Position numbers and translations under genes: made by a program
Shown: positions 13,072-26,477 of the stretch, one piece after another
Position numbering within the stretch: the stretch's first letter is position 1
Layout: every line of letters begins with the position of its first letter
DNA from: Paraspadella gotoi
Taxonomy: Eukaryota > Chaetognatha
Reading direction: 5' to 3'
Length of the DNA: 64,000 nucleotides
Assembly: GCA_051294375.1 (NCBI GenBank)
Contig: CM119267.1
Span: 8,532,843-8,596,842 of the forward strand
Notes under the pieces: generated by a model
Databases searched by the model: none
Seen by the model: only the letters and a program-made list of their open reading frames with translations
Told to the model about the DNA's origin: nothing

Positions 13072-13700
13072 TCCAACCACAAAGCGTTGCATATAAAAAA
13101 TTGACCAATCAGCATTCATTATTTGCGAATCATTTGCTACTCATTTGTTTATTAGTTTACGAAGGAAAAATTTCGGAAAAAGTTTTTAGAATTAGAATTT
13201 TTAAAAAAATAAGTAGAATAGTATTAGTTTAGGACTAGACTAAGACTTTTGCATGCCAAAATACAAAAAAGGTTTCAACTCGCAGTCAGGAGAAAGACGA
13301 ACATTCTTGGTAGCTCGAAGCCCTTAAATCCATCTCAATTGCCAACTCTTCGCGATGTTTTGTGTCACGCTAAAATATAAAAAGGTTAATACATGTGGAT
13401 AGAATTTTTGATTAACACAGCTGTTGTTTTTTTCTTTTCGTTCATGGCTGATAATTCTCATAATTTAGTTCTTGTATTATGATCCTTTCATTTCGTTGTG
13501 TTTCGCAGATTTAATTGAAATAGTTCAAAATGCGCATTTCTATCAACAATAATTTATATTTTTTAGTTAGAAATTTATTTTCATTTAAGCTGAAATAAAA
13601 AGCATGTCTGTTTTTTCTAATGAAAATACAAAAATCGTTTTTGAAATCCAACTATTTCATTAAATTCTTCTTATTATAGTTCTTATATATTTCATCTTAT

Positions 13701-13931
13701 TTAAATTTCACTGGAAGGAAATAACCTCAACACGCGTTTTTTAATCGGTGGCAAAGACATCGTTGGATGTCTATCAGGATCGTGCCAACTCTTCTCTTCC
13801 CGATTTCTGCTTTGGACTGCTTGCGGGTGCGAGTCGAAACGTGCGGAAAGGACTGACACAATGTCACCAATCCCAGGTTCACACTTTTCATAACTTTTGA
13901 TTCCGATCGTCCCGACAAACTTCTTTGACAT
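13701..13931 (-). other. unrecognised 76-codon open frame, also in copy 2 at 23108-23338
   Basis: The frame begins MSKKFVGTIGIKSYEKCEPG and is not simple repeat, unlike most frames in the block. It is identical in copies 1 and 2 and absent from the truncated copy 3. A second overlapping frame of 63 codons is also open, which weakens the case. It could be a small exon (a GAG|GTTATT donor-like site lies near its end) or chance. I do not recognise the sequence and give no function. Confidence 0.18.
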
Positions 13932-14158
13932 TCTTAACTGTTAAGTGTCAATTAACTTTCTGTGTTCTGTGATTCGGGATGCGAATGCGAAACTGTGAAT
14001 GGCAAGCGGCATATAGTTTGCCATTGTTGAAAAAGCAAATTAAAATTCCATCAATCGAGCTTCGCTTTCATCTTCGATCAGACGTAACAAAAGTTCACGA
14101 GTTGCGAAAAATGTCTATTGCCCCGGTTGACCCGGGAAAACCACATCTTCTCTCTTTT

Positions 14159-14672
14159 TTTCTGAAAAAATAGGTTAGGGGAAGAAGAAAAAGGAAAAAT
14201 GCATGAGTGAAGATGGAACGTGCAACCGGAGGCTCGAGAGTTGGTGGAACGCGAACCGGATGACTTTGGGTCAGGAGATTAGACTTCGCGGCTGAGAAAC
14301 GAAACTTGGGTTTGAAAGAAACATAACCCCCCCCAAAAAAAACGTATTGTTCGCATACAGACTTTGTATTTAATTCTTTTACGTTCCTTTAACCTCGTCC
14401 ATTAAAACTAAAACGTTTTAAAAACGAAATTGATTAAATTTTCTCAAGCGAGAAATGAAAAACAACGACACATCATAGAAATTATGATGCAGCGGCCCAA
14501 GTTTCTCTCTCTTTTCCAATTTAGACAATTTTTTCGGTTTCTTCTGCTTTTTTATCGCCAACTTTTTTGCGGGGAGATTCCGAGTCCCAACTTTGAACTC
14601 TTTTTTCGACACATTCAACGCTTTGCCCCAGTCAATTACGTTTTCATTGTGTATTCTCTCTCTCTCTCTCTC

Positions 14673-14706
<34 letters not shown>

Positions 14707-14783
14707 CTTCTCTTCTCTTCTCTCTCTCTCTCTCTCTCTCTGTATCATCCATCCGTCTCTCTTTTATTCTTTTCCAAAGTTCT

Positions 14784-14865
<82 letters not shown>

Positions 14866-16181
14866 GCAGTAAAGAAAGAAAGAAAAAAAATTCGACGTCT
14901 TAAAGCATCGAAACCCGGACCGGGACCGTGCCAGCCGTCGCGCAAGAGGGGGGATGGAACCGGCGGGGTGGCCAAGGGAAAATTCGAGGAACATTGGGGT
15001 TGAACAGGGTCATCGAGGGTAAGGAAGACCCAAAAGTCTCTCGCGAAATTAGGCCAGGGAATCGACAGGGGTCAATTAGAAAAACAGGGGAAAAAAGTTG
15101 GAGAAAATTGGAGAAAAAGGCGAAACGTACTCAAACGAAAACATCGCCGTTTAAAACAAAATTTATACAAACATACGAAGTAAAAAAAAAAACCGAAATG
15201 AAAAACGTCGAGAGCGACTTGCTCGCCCTCTTCCTGTCCCCTGTTCCATTTCGGCGATTTGCGAGAAGGAAGCGATAGAGAGTTTTCTGGGCGGAGGAAA
15301 GGAAAGGGATGGAGGATAATCTCTGAAGGACGAATGACCGGAAACAGAAAAGGACGTAATGGGGACGAAGCGGTGTGGAGAGGAGACAAAGGAGGAAGGA
15401 AGAGAGGAAGGGAGGTAAGAAAGAAGGTAGAAAGGATAGAAGGAAGGGAGGATAGAAAAAAGAAACAGGAAGGTAGGAAAAAGAGGAGGAAAGGAAGGAG
15501 GAAGAAGGAAGGAAGGAAGGAAGGAAGAAAGGAAGAAAGGGAAGGAAGGAAGGAAGGAAGAGGAGGAAGAAGGAGAAGGAAGGAAGGAAGGAAGAGGAAG
15601 GAAGGATTGAAGGGAAAAAAGGAATAAAACCGTTAGAAATTGGGAAGGATAAAGAAAGTATAGTAAAAAATGGAAAGAAATCAAGAAGTTAGAAAGAAAT
15701 GACGAAAGGGAGGAAGAAAGGAATGAAGAAAACTAAAAGTAAAAAGGCAAAGAGAAAGGAAAGAAAACAAAAATAAAAGAAAAAAATAAGGAAGGTACAT
15801 AGAATAAAATGACGGAGGAAAAATAAACTGGGGAAAAAAAGGAGAGATAGATATCAGAAGGGGGGAGTCGGTCGCGACAGTTCCATTCCGTTCTGTCCCG
15901 CACGAGTCGTCCCGCTCTGATACAACTCTGTGCGGGCGCGACGCCGATGACGTCGACCTCGCAGCGGCGCCGACCACGCGGCAGCGCCGGCGTCGGCGCC
16001 GCAAAACGGAGGCGACGCTTCTATGGATATTCATTCGAATCCGCGTCCGAAATACGAGGCTTGAATAATGCATGAGACCGAAAGCCGAGGACAGAAAAAA
16101 AAAAGAAAGGGGTCTTTCTGCGACGTCGAAAAGGATTTTTATTTTTTTTTTGAATGAGAGAGAGAGAGAGAGAAGAGAGGA

Positions 16182-16214
<33 letters not shown>

Positions 16215-16554
16215 GAAGAGAGAGAGAAGAGAGAGAGAGAAGAATCAATTAAATTCAAAGTGGAAAACAATCCGAGAAATCTTTTTTTCACCATAGCAAC
16301 TCGGATTTAACAGTCAAAAGATTTGTCGAAAACTGTTTAGGGGAATAATTATGCGTCAACGGTTTAAATCTTCTAAATACGGTTTAGATCGGTTTCATGG
16401 AACCAAGAATGGAATCTTGGATGGAATCTCGGATGGAGTCGACGACTTCTCATCGCGAGTTGGAGAATGCGTCGAGGTCATCACGAGCGACGTCGCGGGA
16501 TTATGACGAGCGTTGTATGCGATGAGGAAAAGAGAGAGAGAGAGAGAGAGAGGA

Positions 16555-16611
<57 letters not shown>

Positions 16612-17044
16612 AGAGCCCGATTATGTGGGTTTTCTTTGGAAGGGTCCAAGCTTTTCGACCCAGAACGTGACTCTGACCTTTTCCCTTCGCCTCTCTAACT
16701 GCCATAGGGTTTCACGAGACGTCGTGGCGGAGAGAACTCGAGTTCGAGCCCTTACGTCTGCGTTCGTGGTCTACCGTGAAGACAGGGCCATTTTGACATC
16801 GTTCCCCGGCGGAAACATCACAATTATCATTGATTAATTAACTGTCAACCAGGAACAGTCGAAATGAGCATCGGCAACAGCTACAAGCACAACAACACGA
16901 CAACAACGACGACGCGAAGATTAACAATCGGCGTTGTTTTCTCGGCCGCCTCGTCCCCGGCGACGCGAAGCAATAAAAAAAACAGCGACTTCGGCGATAA
17001 AACAAAAAACCCGATGGAATAATTAAGGCGCCGCTGCGCGGCGC

Positions 17045-17095
<51 letters not shown>

Positions 17096-17608
17096 TACGA
17101 CGACGATAAAGAACAAACCCATGGTTTCCTTGATGAACGAAAATATTAATCTCCTGTTGGAAAGAATTAGGAAATTAAGGAATTTTATTCGAAAAGTTTG
17201 TCATAGAATGTAGACGAATGTAAAGGAAGTAACCGTTTATAAAAAGTTATTCAGAGAAAACGATAAATATTTTTCAATCATCCTGTTTACGGGTCATAAA
17301 ATGGGAAAAGAAATCCTTTCGCTTCAAACTATCTTCTTCTTTACTTAATTCAGCCTCCTTCAAAAGCGTCCAGAAAAGTCGAGTAAATTCTAGCACCAAA
17401 CAAGCGATAAACCAACAACAAGAAGACTCCGCCCACTCCACCCAGCCCGATCTGTACTCCCGAATCCAGCCCGCCCCTCTACCGACCTCCAATTTCTCTT
17501 TGTGCTTTACATCTTTAAAAAACACCTCGGGCAAGTCCAGCCTCGGGCCTTACATTCCTTGCCAACGCGACAATAAAGATAGCGACGCTTCCTTCCGCCG
17601 CCGGGCTT

Positions 17609-17683
<75 letters not shown>

Positions 17684-20600
17684 ACCCTCTCTCAGTCTCT
17701 CCCTTCTTCTCAGCTCCCTGTCTTTCCTCTGTCTCTCGCTCCCTCCTCATCCCCCCTCTCTCTCTCTCTGCCCGTCTCTCCTTCTCTCTCCCTCTCTCTC
17801 TCTCTCTCACACAATTCCGCGTTCTTTGGAGAGGAAAACGTTTTAATGATTCGCTCCGTCGGTTGAAAGCCCAAAGAAAAATGAGCGAGCGTAGGATGAG
17901 AGTCGGCGTTGGGTTGACGTTGAGCAATTATTGACCAGAAACGAGTTTCCATTACTGTTTTTGAGGCAAGAAGGAAAGGAGGAAAGGAAAGTTCCTAGGA
18001 GGAACGAGAAGGCTGAAAAGAAAAAAGGAAAGAGAGAAGAAAAATAGGAGCTCTTTCTTTCTTCTCATTCTTTCTTAGGCTCCCGGCCTCTTCTTTAAAA
18101 GGTCCCGCGCGAAGAAACGATTCAGTATTTCTCTTTTTTTTTTTATATCTGCAACCAAAATTTTCGTCTCGATTATAAGCGGCAGTAATTAAACATTTTA
18201 TTGACGTCACTGTAACAGTTTAAAAAACAGTTTTAGCAATATTCAGTATTTAAGTACGAAAAATTTGACCTCATCAACATCTCAGCCTTCAATTTGTAAA
18301 TTCGTCCGTGAGCGAGTCTGACGAGTGGCGAAACTCTCTAGCTATTTTACCTCACAAAAAAACCTCACCTTCTTCTTCCTTCTACACCCCCCTCTCCTCC
18401 CCCAACCCCCAACCTCGTCTCCCCCCCCCAGAGGTTTCCACCTCAATTTAGCTTTTTACTCTCCCGTCACTCAATCCAGTTTCCAAACACCAGCGCTCGC
18501 ATGGGCTCGCGCTCGCAAAACCGACGTGGAGCTTACACGCGCACACACGCGTGTCGATTAATACAGTCCATGCGAGTCCTACCTACTGGCCGTACCCGGG
18601 CTCCATTGCGTGCGCGGCAGGAAACGAGCGCCAACTTTTGCATGCGAAACGATTGGGAGAGCAAATGTTTCCTCGATTCGCGTCACGTACAAAGTGAGCG
18701 AAGTTCCGAGCGACATCGCGCGCCTCTCACTCACTTACCTCCCGTTGACCGAGGCTCGCGATTCCAACTCGCTCGTCGTATTTCCATCCTTTCCCTACCC
18801 GCCGCAACTGGGGGAAAGCATCAATTCGTCGGAGAATGAGGTTCTTATATCGGGAAAATATTGGGTATTTCCAATGGGTAAGGATTGGAAAAGATGCGCC
18901 AACGTGATCAAAGGTTTCGAAAATTTGCTAACCATGGAACCCTAATCCCTAATCTGTAACTAAACCTTAGTCCTTTAACCTTTAACCTAATCTTTAAACC
19001 ATAATCCGAATTTAATATAAGAAATGGGACGTTTGGGATAATCCTCGTGCCGAGTCGGCTTTAATTTTTAAAAAAACGATTGAAAAACAAATGGTTATCA
19101 GAGGAATTCCATAAAAATTATAGCAAACACATCAGCGACAGAGAACACCGCAACCGGGGCACACCGGGCACATCGGGCACACCGGCACATGCAGAATAGA
19201 AGATAAGCTCTTTCCCTTCTATTCGTAAAGCCAGTTCGAACGCCAACCGCCGATAAAAAAAAATAAATTTTTCCCCAACGTCCCCGCGATAGATGACCCC
19301 CTTCGAGGCAGCGGCCATTCATCATCGCTTCCGCGAGGTTTGTCGCCAAAATTCCCGCCTTTTTTAACCTCATTTACCAAAAAAAAAAAGAAAACAAAAG
19401 GTTCATTTCCTTATCTCACGGTTTTAAAGTTAAATATAGGGTGAAAGTAAGATATAAAGATTATTTTCAACGATTCTTTCTGTTTTTTCTCAGGATTCGC
19501 GCGTTTCTTTTGTCGACTCGTTTCTTCAATTCTAGCCCCTAGCGCCCCCTTCCCCGGCGCCTTGTTCTCCTTTTGAGCAGTTTTTTGCCACTTATGTATC
19601 ACCCCTAATTAGCGAGAAAAAAAGGGGGGAAAGTCAATTGTCTGTCTGCGTTTGCAAAAGTAAACAAATCGTAAAAAGTAACGAGGATCATAAAACTTTA
19701 CGGAGATGAAAATAGAGAATTGAGGCTTAACAGAATGACATCGCAGGTGAGAAACGCAAAGATGAAAAATTCACGACAAACAGTTTTTTTTTTAAAAACA
19801 CTAATCGCCATAACGAGGAAGGTCGAGAAAGGGAGAGCCGTTCCACTGGAGAGAGAGGACCGGAGAAATGACCTAAGTCAGGGAGACGTTGAGCATTGAC
19901 AAGGTTGCGCCGCAACTTCTGAAAGTTTATGTTATTTCGAGGACGAAATAATATTTAATATATATATATTATTTAATATATTGATATTAGTAACATACTG
20001 TATAAATCCTATTAAAATTAGGTGGAAATCCATTATTATGTGTTGTGCGTCTTGTCGATTTTCTTCTTGAATATTTTTTTTTAATTCGTTTACCAAAAAA
20101 AAAATGGAGTTTATCCATAACAAGAAGTTTCCAAGCTTCATTAAATTTAATACGGTTTCTATAATGGCGGATCGAGCTTTCTTTTTGATAAATTTACAAG
20201 GAATTAATTATTCCCCAAAAACTGAATATAAAGTGAATACGCCTCTGGTGGAGGTGCGACGAGAAACGAAGAACCGGCGAAACTGGAAACCAAAAGGGAA
20301 AGGCTCGAAGCTATGCAGTAAGATGTGAATAATCAGGAACGGAGGATCGTAGGTTTAGAACAAGAATAAGAATGAATAATAGGTAGATAGGAATTAGAAA
20401 AAGAAATAGAATCTTGAGATGAAAAATAAAAGCTTTAATTTAAATTTAAAAGAAAATCGAAAAGAAAGACCTCAAGAAAAAAGCTTGGCGCTGAAGACCA
20501 AAGATGGAAACTGAAAGAAATTATCACTCACAGTTCGAAAAAATAGGCAAAGCGAGGTATTACTTCTCAAGAAACAGTCTCTCTCCACGAGGAGGAAAAG

Positions 20601-23568
20601 CAAACGAGGTTAAAATGGCGAGTCGACTTTTAACACGAAACTGAGATAAAGAAGAGGCAGGAAAACAATAGAGGACGTTTCTCGAGACAAAAGAGATAAA
20701 ATGAATCCAAATGTGTCACCAGACAATTTGAAACACAAAGAGAGATGGTTGGGCCGAGAAAAAAGAAAAAATATTTTTAGTAATGACAAAGAAAGAGAAA
20801 AACTTTGAGGGAATATGGATTTGCTTTTAAGGTTTTTTTTTTGGCAAATTGTTGCTTCTTGGTTTCTACTTTGTTCTGGGATTTTTTTTCTGCCCCGGGT
20901 AACTTCGACCCCGAAATCCCCCCCCTTAGAAAAATGCTAGGGAAAACCGGGGCGGGGGGTAGCGGCGCAGGTTGGGAGATGGAAAAATAAAACATTAGCT
21001 AACCGAAGTGAAGTTCGGGCGGAAGGAGAGAAAGAAGGAAGGTGCCGAGAACGCGATGATAAATTCAATTATGCGATCGAGTAAACGTTTTCTGTCAATA
21101 TCACTTCAATTCGAAGCGGGGAAACTCGCCAACTGGGCTCCAACTCTATCTTTTCTACTAAACGGTATACAGCGAGCATGAAATATCTCAACTATCAATT
21201 AATTTTAAAATTTAAAATAATTTAAGGCTAATAAAAGTTCACGAACATTCTTTGGCCAGTTGAGATTTTTTTTTGCGAAACGAAAAAAAACAAACCGCGC
21301 GAGAAAAAGGGAAAAAATAAAATGGAATAAAAATTTGAAATGGAATGCTAATGTTGACTGAAGAAGGGAAAAGCTTTTTTTTATTTCTCCGGCCCCACGT
21401 CTCACTTTCAATAAAAAGGCGAAGATTTTCTTTTAGGGAGTAAAAAACCGAGACGAGGTGAGCGGAGGTGAAATGAAATGGGAATTATAATGCGGAGGAC
21501 ATAAAGCGAGGTAAGGTTTAACGTAGCTCTGAGAGAGAGAGAGAGGAGAGAGAGGCTGTTAAACGGTCGAGAAAGGACGATATTTTCTCGCCTTCCCCCA
21601 CCTTAGATCGATTGCCTCATCGAGACAGAAACTTTATATTTCGGATCAATTGGTCTCACAAATAGTTTATATTAATATATTATAGTCTAAAAAAAATATT
21701 GTCACCATTAAATTTCGCTAATACGCAGCAACAACGTATTGCTAAGCTTTTTTAAAAGGTTTATACAGAATGTGGTTTACTAACTGAGGGAAAGCAGAAG
21801 ACTGAAAAATACTCCAGAATGGAATGCGGGAAAAAGAAATAGAGAGGAAAGACGAGAGAGAGAGAGAGAGAGAGAGGAGAGACAGAATGAGAGAAGGAGA
21901 GAGGATGATGAGAGAGAGAGAGAGAGAGAAATGAGAGAGAGAGAGAGAGAGTTTAACTTCTCCAGAAGATCATGAAAATTTTCTGGATCTAAAGATCTCA
22001 GGGCTGCATGCCCCATAAATGATAATCGAAGACGATTGGCGAAGAAGAAAAAAAAGATTAAAAAAAATCATTTTCATTAAAAAAAAATATTCAATTCACA
22101 GAAGACATCGAAAAAAGTGAATGTTTATGCAAATCTCTTTTGGGAGGGAGCACAATGCCTTTTCTTTAGAGAATTTTGAATCTTTTCAGAAGTATTGTGG
22201 CAGCAAAGCACTTAAAGCTTCTCAGCTGCTCTCAATGGCTGAGCATTAAGGCTGGAGCATATCGGTACTTTTCTTTATCTCATCCGATCGTAACAACAAA
22301 AAAAAGTTAGTAAAATACAAGGTGTTTAATTATAATATTTTTATTTAAAAATAATATGTGATCTTCACGATAGCAAAATCGGGCTAAATAGTGGATTATT
22401 TTTTTTGGCGTAGAGATACACCGATTCACTCATTTAAGTTATAAATTTCACTTCATCGGCTAAAAAAAAAATAATCCATCCAACCACAAAGCGTTGCATA
22501 TAAAAAATTGACCAATCAGCATTCATTATTTGCGAATCATTTGCTACTCATTTGTTTATTAGTTTACGAAGGAAAAATTTCGGAAAAAGTTTTTAGAATT
22601 AGAATTTTTAAAAAAATAAGTAGAATAGTATTAGTTTAGGACTAGACTAAGACTTTTGCATGCCAAAATACAAAAAAGGTTTCAACTCGCAGTCAGGAGA
22701 AAGACGAACATTCTTGGTAGCTCGAAGCCCTTAAATCCATCTCAATTGCCAACTCTTCGCGATGTTTTGTGTCACGCTAAAATATAAAAAGGTTAATACA
22801 TGTGGATAGAATTTTTGATTAACACAGCTGTTGTTTTTTTCTTTTCGTTCATGGCTGATAATTCTCATAATTTAGTTCTTGTATTATGATCCTTTCATTT
22901 CGTTGTGTTTCGCAGATTTAATTGAAATAGTTCAAAATGCGCATTTCTATCAACAATAATTTATATTTTTTAGTTAGAAATTTATTTTCATTTAAGCTGA
23001 AATAAAAAGCATGTCTGTTTTTTCTAATGAAAATACAAAAATCGTTTTTGAAATCCAACTATTTCATTAAATTCTTCTTATTATAGTTCTTATATATTTC
23101 ATCTTATTTAAATTTCACTGGAAGGAAATAACCTCAACACGCGTTTTTTAATCGGTGGCAAAGACATCGTTGGATGTCTATCAGGATCGTGCCAACTCTT
23201 CTCTTCCCGATTTCTGCTTTGGACTGCTTGCGGGTGCGAGTCGAAACGTGCGGAAAGGACTGACACAATGTCACCAATCCCAGGTTCACACTTTTCATAA
23301 CTTTTGATTCCGATCGTCCCGACAAACTTCTTTGACATTCTTAACTGTTAAGTGTCAATTAACTTTCTGTGTTCTGTGATTCGGGATGCGAATGCGAAAC
23401 TGTGAATGGCAAGCGGCATATAGTTTGCCATTGTTGAAAAAGCAAATTAAAATTCCATCAATCGAGCTTCGCTTTCATCTTCGATCAGACGTAACAAAAG
23501 TTCACGAGTTGCGAAAAATGTCTATTGCCCCGGTTGACCCGGGAAAACCACATCTTCTCTCTTTTTTT
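14159..23568. repeat. large tandem block, copy 2
   Basis: The junction at about 14,158/14,159 joins the end of copy 1 directly to sequence matching 4,269. From about 20,730 to 23,566 every stretch compared with 11,323-14,159 is identical at a constant offset of 9,407. Left of that, differences from copy 1 are frequent and nearly all one-base insertions or deletions, often in homopolymers. The block ends at a 25-N gap (23569-23593). The CRE palindrome is at 18,202-18,209 and the (GAC)n tract, longer than in copy 1, is at 17,046-17,105. Confidence 0.85.
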
Positions 23569-23593
23569 NNNNNNNNNNNNNNNNNNNNNNNNN
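23569..23593. other. 25-N assembly gap between block copies 2 and 3
   Basis: This gap has the same fixed length as the one at 4134-4158. A fixed size implies an arbitrary join, and the sequence on its right repeats sequence from 8.7 kb to its left. The true order and number of copies around this point are therefore not established. Confidence 0.9.
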
Positions 23594-25325
23594 CGACGTC
23601 TTTAAAGCATCGAAACCCCGGGACCGGGACGCGTGCCAGCCGTCGCGCAAGAGGGGGGGATGAGAACCGGCGGGGTGGCCAAGGGAAAATTCGAGGGAAC
23701 ATTGGGGTTGAACAGGGTCATCGAGGGTAAGGAAGACCCAAAAGTCTCTCGCGAAAATTAGGCCAGGGAAATCGACAGGGGTCAATAGAAAAACAGGGGA
23801 AAAAAGTTGGAGAAAATTGGAGAAAAAAGGCGGAAACGTATCAAACGAAAACATCGCCGTTTAAAACAAAATTTATACAAACATACGAAGTAAAAAAAAA
23901 ACCGAAATGAAAAACGTCGAGAGCGACTTGCTCGCCCTCTTCCTGTCCCCTGTTCCATTTCGGCGATTTGCGAGAAGGAAGCGATAGAGAGTTTCTGGGC
24001 GGAGGAAAGGAAAGGGATGGAGGATAATCTCTGAAGGACGAATGACCGGAAACAGAAAAGGGACGTAATGGGGACGAAGCGGTGTGGAGAGGAAGACAAA
24101 GGAGGAAGGAAGGAGGAAGGGAGGTAAGAAAGAAGGTAGGAAAGGATAGAAGGAAGGGAGGATAGAAAAAAGAAACCAGGAAGGTAGGAAAAAAGGAGGA
24201 GGAAGGAAGGAGGAAGGAAGGAAGGAAGGAAGGAAGGAAGGAAGGAAGGAAGGAAGGAAAAGAAAAAAGAGAGAAGAAGTAAAGAAGAAAGATAGAAGAA
24301 AGAGAAAGAAGAAGAAAGGAGGAGGAGGAAGGAGGAGGGAGGAAGGATTGAAGGGAAAAAAGAAGGAATATAAAACCGTTAGAAATTGGGAAGGATAAAG
24401 GGAAAGTGATAAGTAAAAATGGAAAGAAATCGAAGAAACGAAGAAGGGAGGAAGAAAGGAATGAAGAAAACTAAAAGTAAAAAGGCAAAGAGAAAGGAAA
24501 GAAAACAAAAATAAAAAAGAAAAAAATAAGGAAGGTACATAGAATAAAATGACGGAGGAAAAAATAAACTGGGGAAAAAAAAGGAGAGATAGATATCAGA
24601 AGGGGGAGTCGGTCGCGACAGTTCCATTCCGGTTCTGTCCCGCACGAGTCGTCCCGCTCTGATACAACTCTGTGCGGGCGCGACCGCCGATGACGTCGAC
24701 CTCGCAGCGGCGCCGACCACGCGGCAGCGCCGGCGTCGGCGCCGCAAAACGGAGGCGACGCTTCTATCGGATTTCATTCGAATCCGCGTCCGAAATACGA
24801 GGCTTGAATAATGCATGAGACCGAAAGCCGAGGACAGAAAAAAAAAGAAAGGGNNNNNNNNNNNNNNNNNNNNNNNNNNNNNNNNNNNNNNNNNNNNNNN
24901 NNNNNNNNNNNNNNNNNNNNNNNNNNNNNNNNNNNNNNNNNNNNNNNNNNNNNNNNNNNNNNNNNNNNNNNNNNNNNNNNNNNNNNNNNNNNNNNNNNNN
25001 NNNNNNNNNNNNNNNNNNNNNNNNNNNNNNNNNNNNNNNNNNNNNNNNNNNNNNNNNNNNNNNNNNNNNNNNNNNNNNNNNNNNNNNNNNNNNNNNNNNN
25101 NNNNNNNNNNNNNNNNNNNNNNNNNNNNNNNNNNNNTAGGGGGAATAATTATGCGTCAACGGTTTAAATCTTCTAAATACGGTTTAGATCGGTTTCATGG
25201 AACCAAGAATGGAATCTTGGATGGAATCTCGGATGGAGTCGACGACTCTCATCGCGAGTGGAGAATGCGTCGAGGTCATCACGAGCGACGTCGCGGATTA
25301 TGACGAGCGTTTGTATGCGATGAGG

Positions 25326-25392
<67 letters not shown>

Positions 25393-25822
25393 GATTATGT
25401 GGGTTTTCTTTTGGAAGGGTACGAAGCTTTTCGACCCAGAACGTGACCTCTGACCTTTTCCCTTTCGCCTCTCTAACTGCCATAGGGTTTCACGAGACGT
25501 CGTGGCGGAGAGAACTCGAGTTCGAGCCCTTACGTCTGCGTTCGTGGTCTACCGTGAAGACAGGGCCATTTTGACATCGTTCCCCGGCGGAAACATCACA
25601 ATTATCATTGATTAATTAACTGTCAAACCAGGAACAGTCGAAATGAGCATCGGCAACAGCTACAAGCACAACAACGACGACAACAACGACGACGCCGAAG
25701 ATTAACAAGCGGCGTTGTTTTTCTCGGCGCCCTCGTCCCCGGCGACGCGAAGCAATAAAAAAAAACAGCGACTTCGGCGATAAAACAAAAAACCCGATGG
25801 AATAATTAAGGCGCCGCTGCCG

Positions 25823-25890
<68 letters not shown>

Positions 25891-26388
25891 TAAAGAACAA
25901 ACACCATGGGTTTCCTTATGAACGAAAATATTAATCTCCTGTTGGAAACGATTAGGAAATTAAGGAATTTTATTCGAAAAGTTTGTCATAGAATGTAGAC
26001 GGAATGTAAAGGAAGTAACGCGTTTATAAAAAGTTATTCAGAGAAAACGATAAATATTTTTCAATCATCCTGTTTACGGGTCATAAAATGGGAAAAGAAA
26101 TCCTTTCGCTTCAAACTATCTTCTTCTTTACTTAATTCAGCCTCCTTCAAGCGTCCAGAAAAGTCGAGTAAATTCTAGCACCAAACAAGCGATAAACCAA
26201 CAACAAGAAGACTCCGCCCACTCCACCCAGCCGATCTGTACTCCCCGAATCCAGCCCGCCCCTCTACCGACCTCCAATTTCTCTTTGTGCTTTACATCTT
26301 TAAAAACACCTCGGGCCAAGTCCAGCCTCGGGCCTTACATTCCTTGCCAACGCGACAATAAAGATAGCGACGCTTCCTTCCGCCGCCG

Positions 26389-26477
<89 letters not shown>

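Larger units (their letters stand above)
4269..14158. repeat. large tandem block, copy 1
   Basis: This block recurs in the same orientation at 14,159-23,568 and, truncated, at 23,594-30,958. Order of content: CT tract (5,048-5,241), unique GC-rich segment from CGACGTCTTAAAGCATCG (5,274), polypurine tract (5,760-5,960), GA tract (6,541-6,640), (GAC)n tract (7,460-7,522), CT tract (8,050-8,112), CRE palindrome (8,671-8,678), CpG-rich segment (8,940-9,330), telomere-like repeat (9,431-9,545), and AT-rich DNA to the end. About 4,500-5,010 does not align well with the matching part of copy 2. No protein gene is convincing. Open frames here are mostly translations of simple repeats and shift between copies because of indels, which argues against selection on a reading frame. 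Confidence 0.85.

Noticed and set aside
16838-17122. Poly-arginine frame in block copy 2, and similar poly-valine frame in copy 3
   Set aside because: Both are translations of the (GAC)n tract in different frames.
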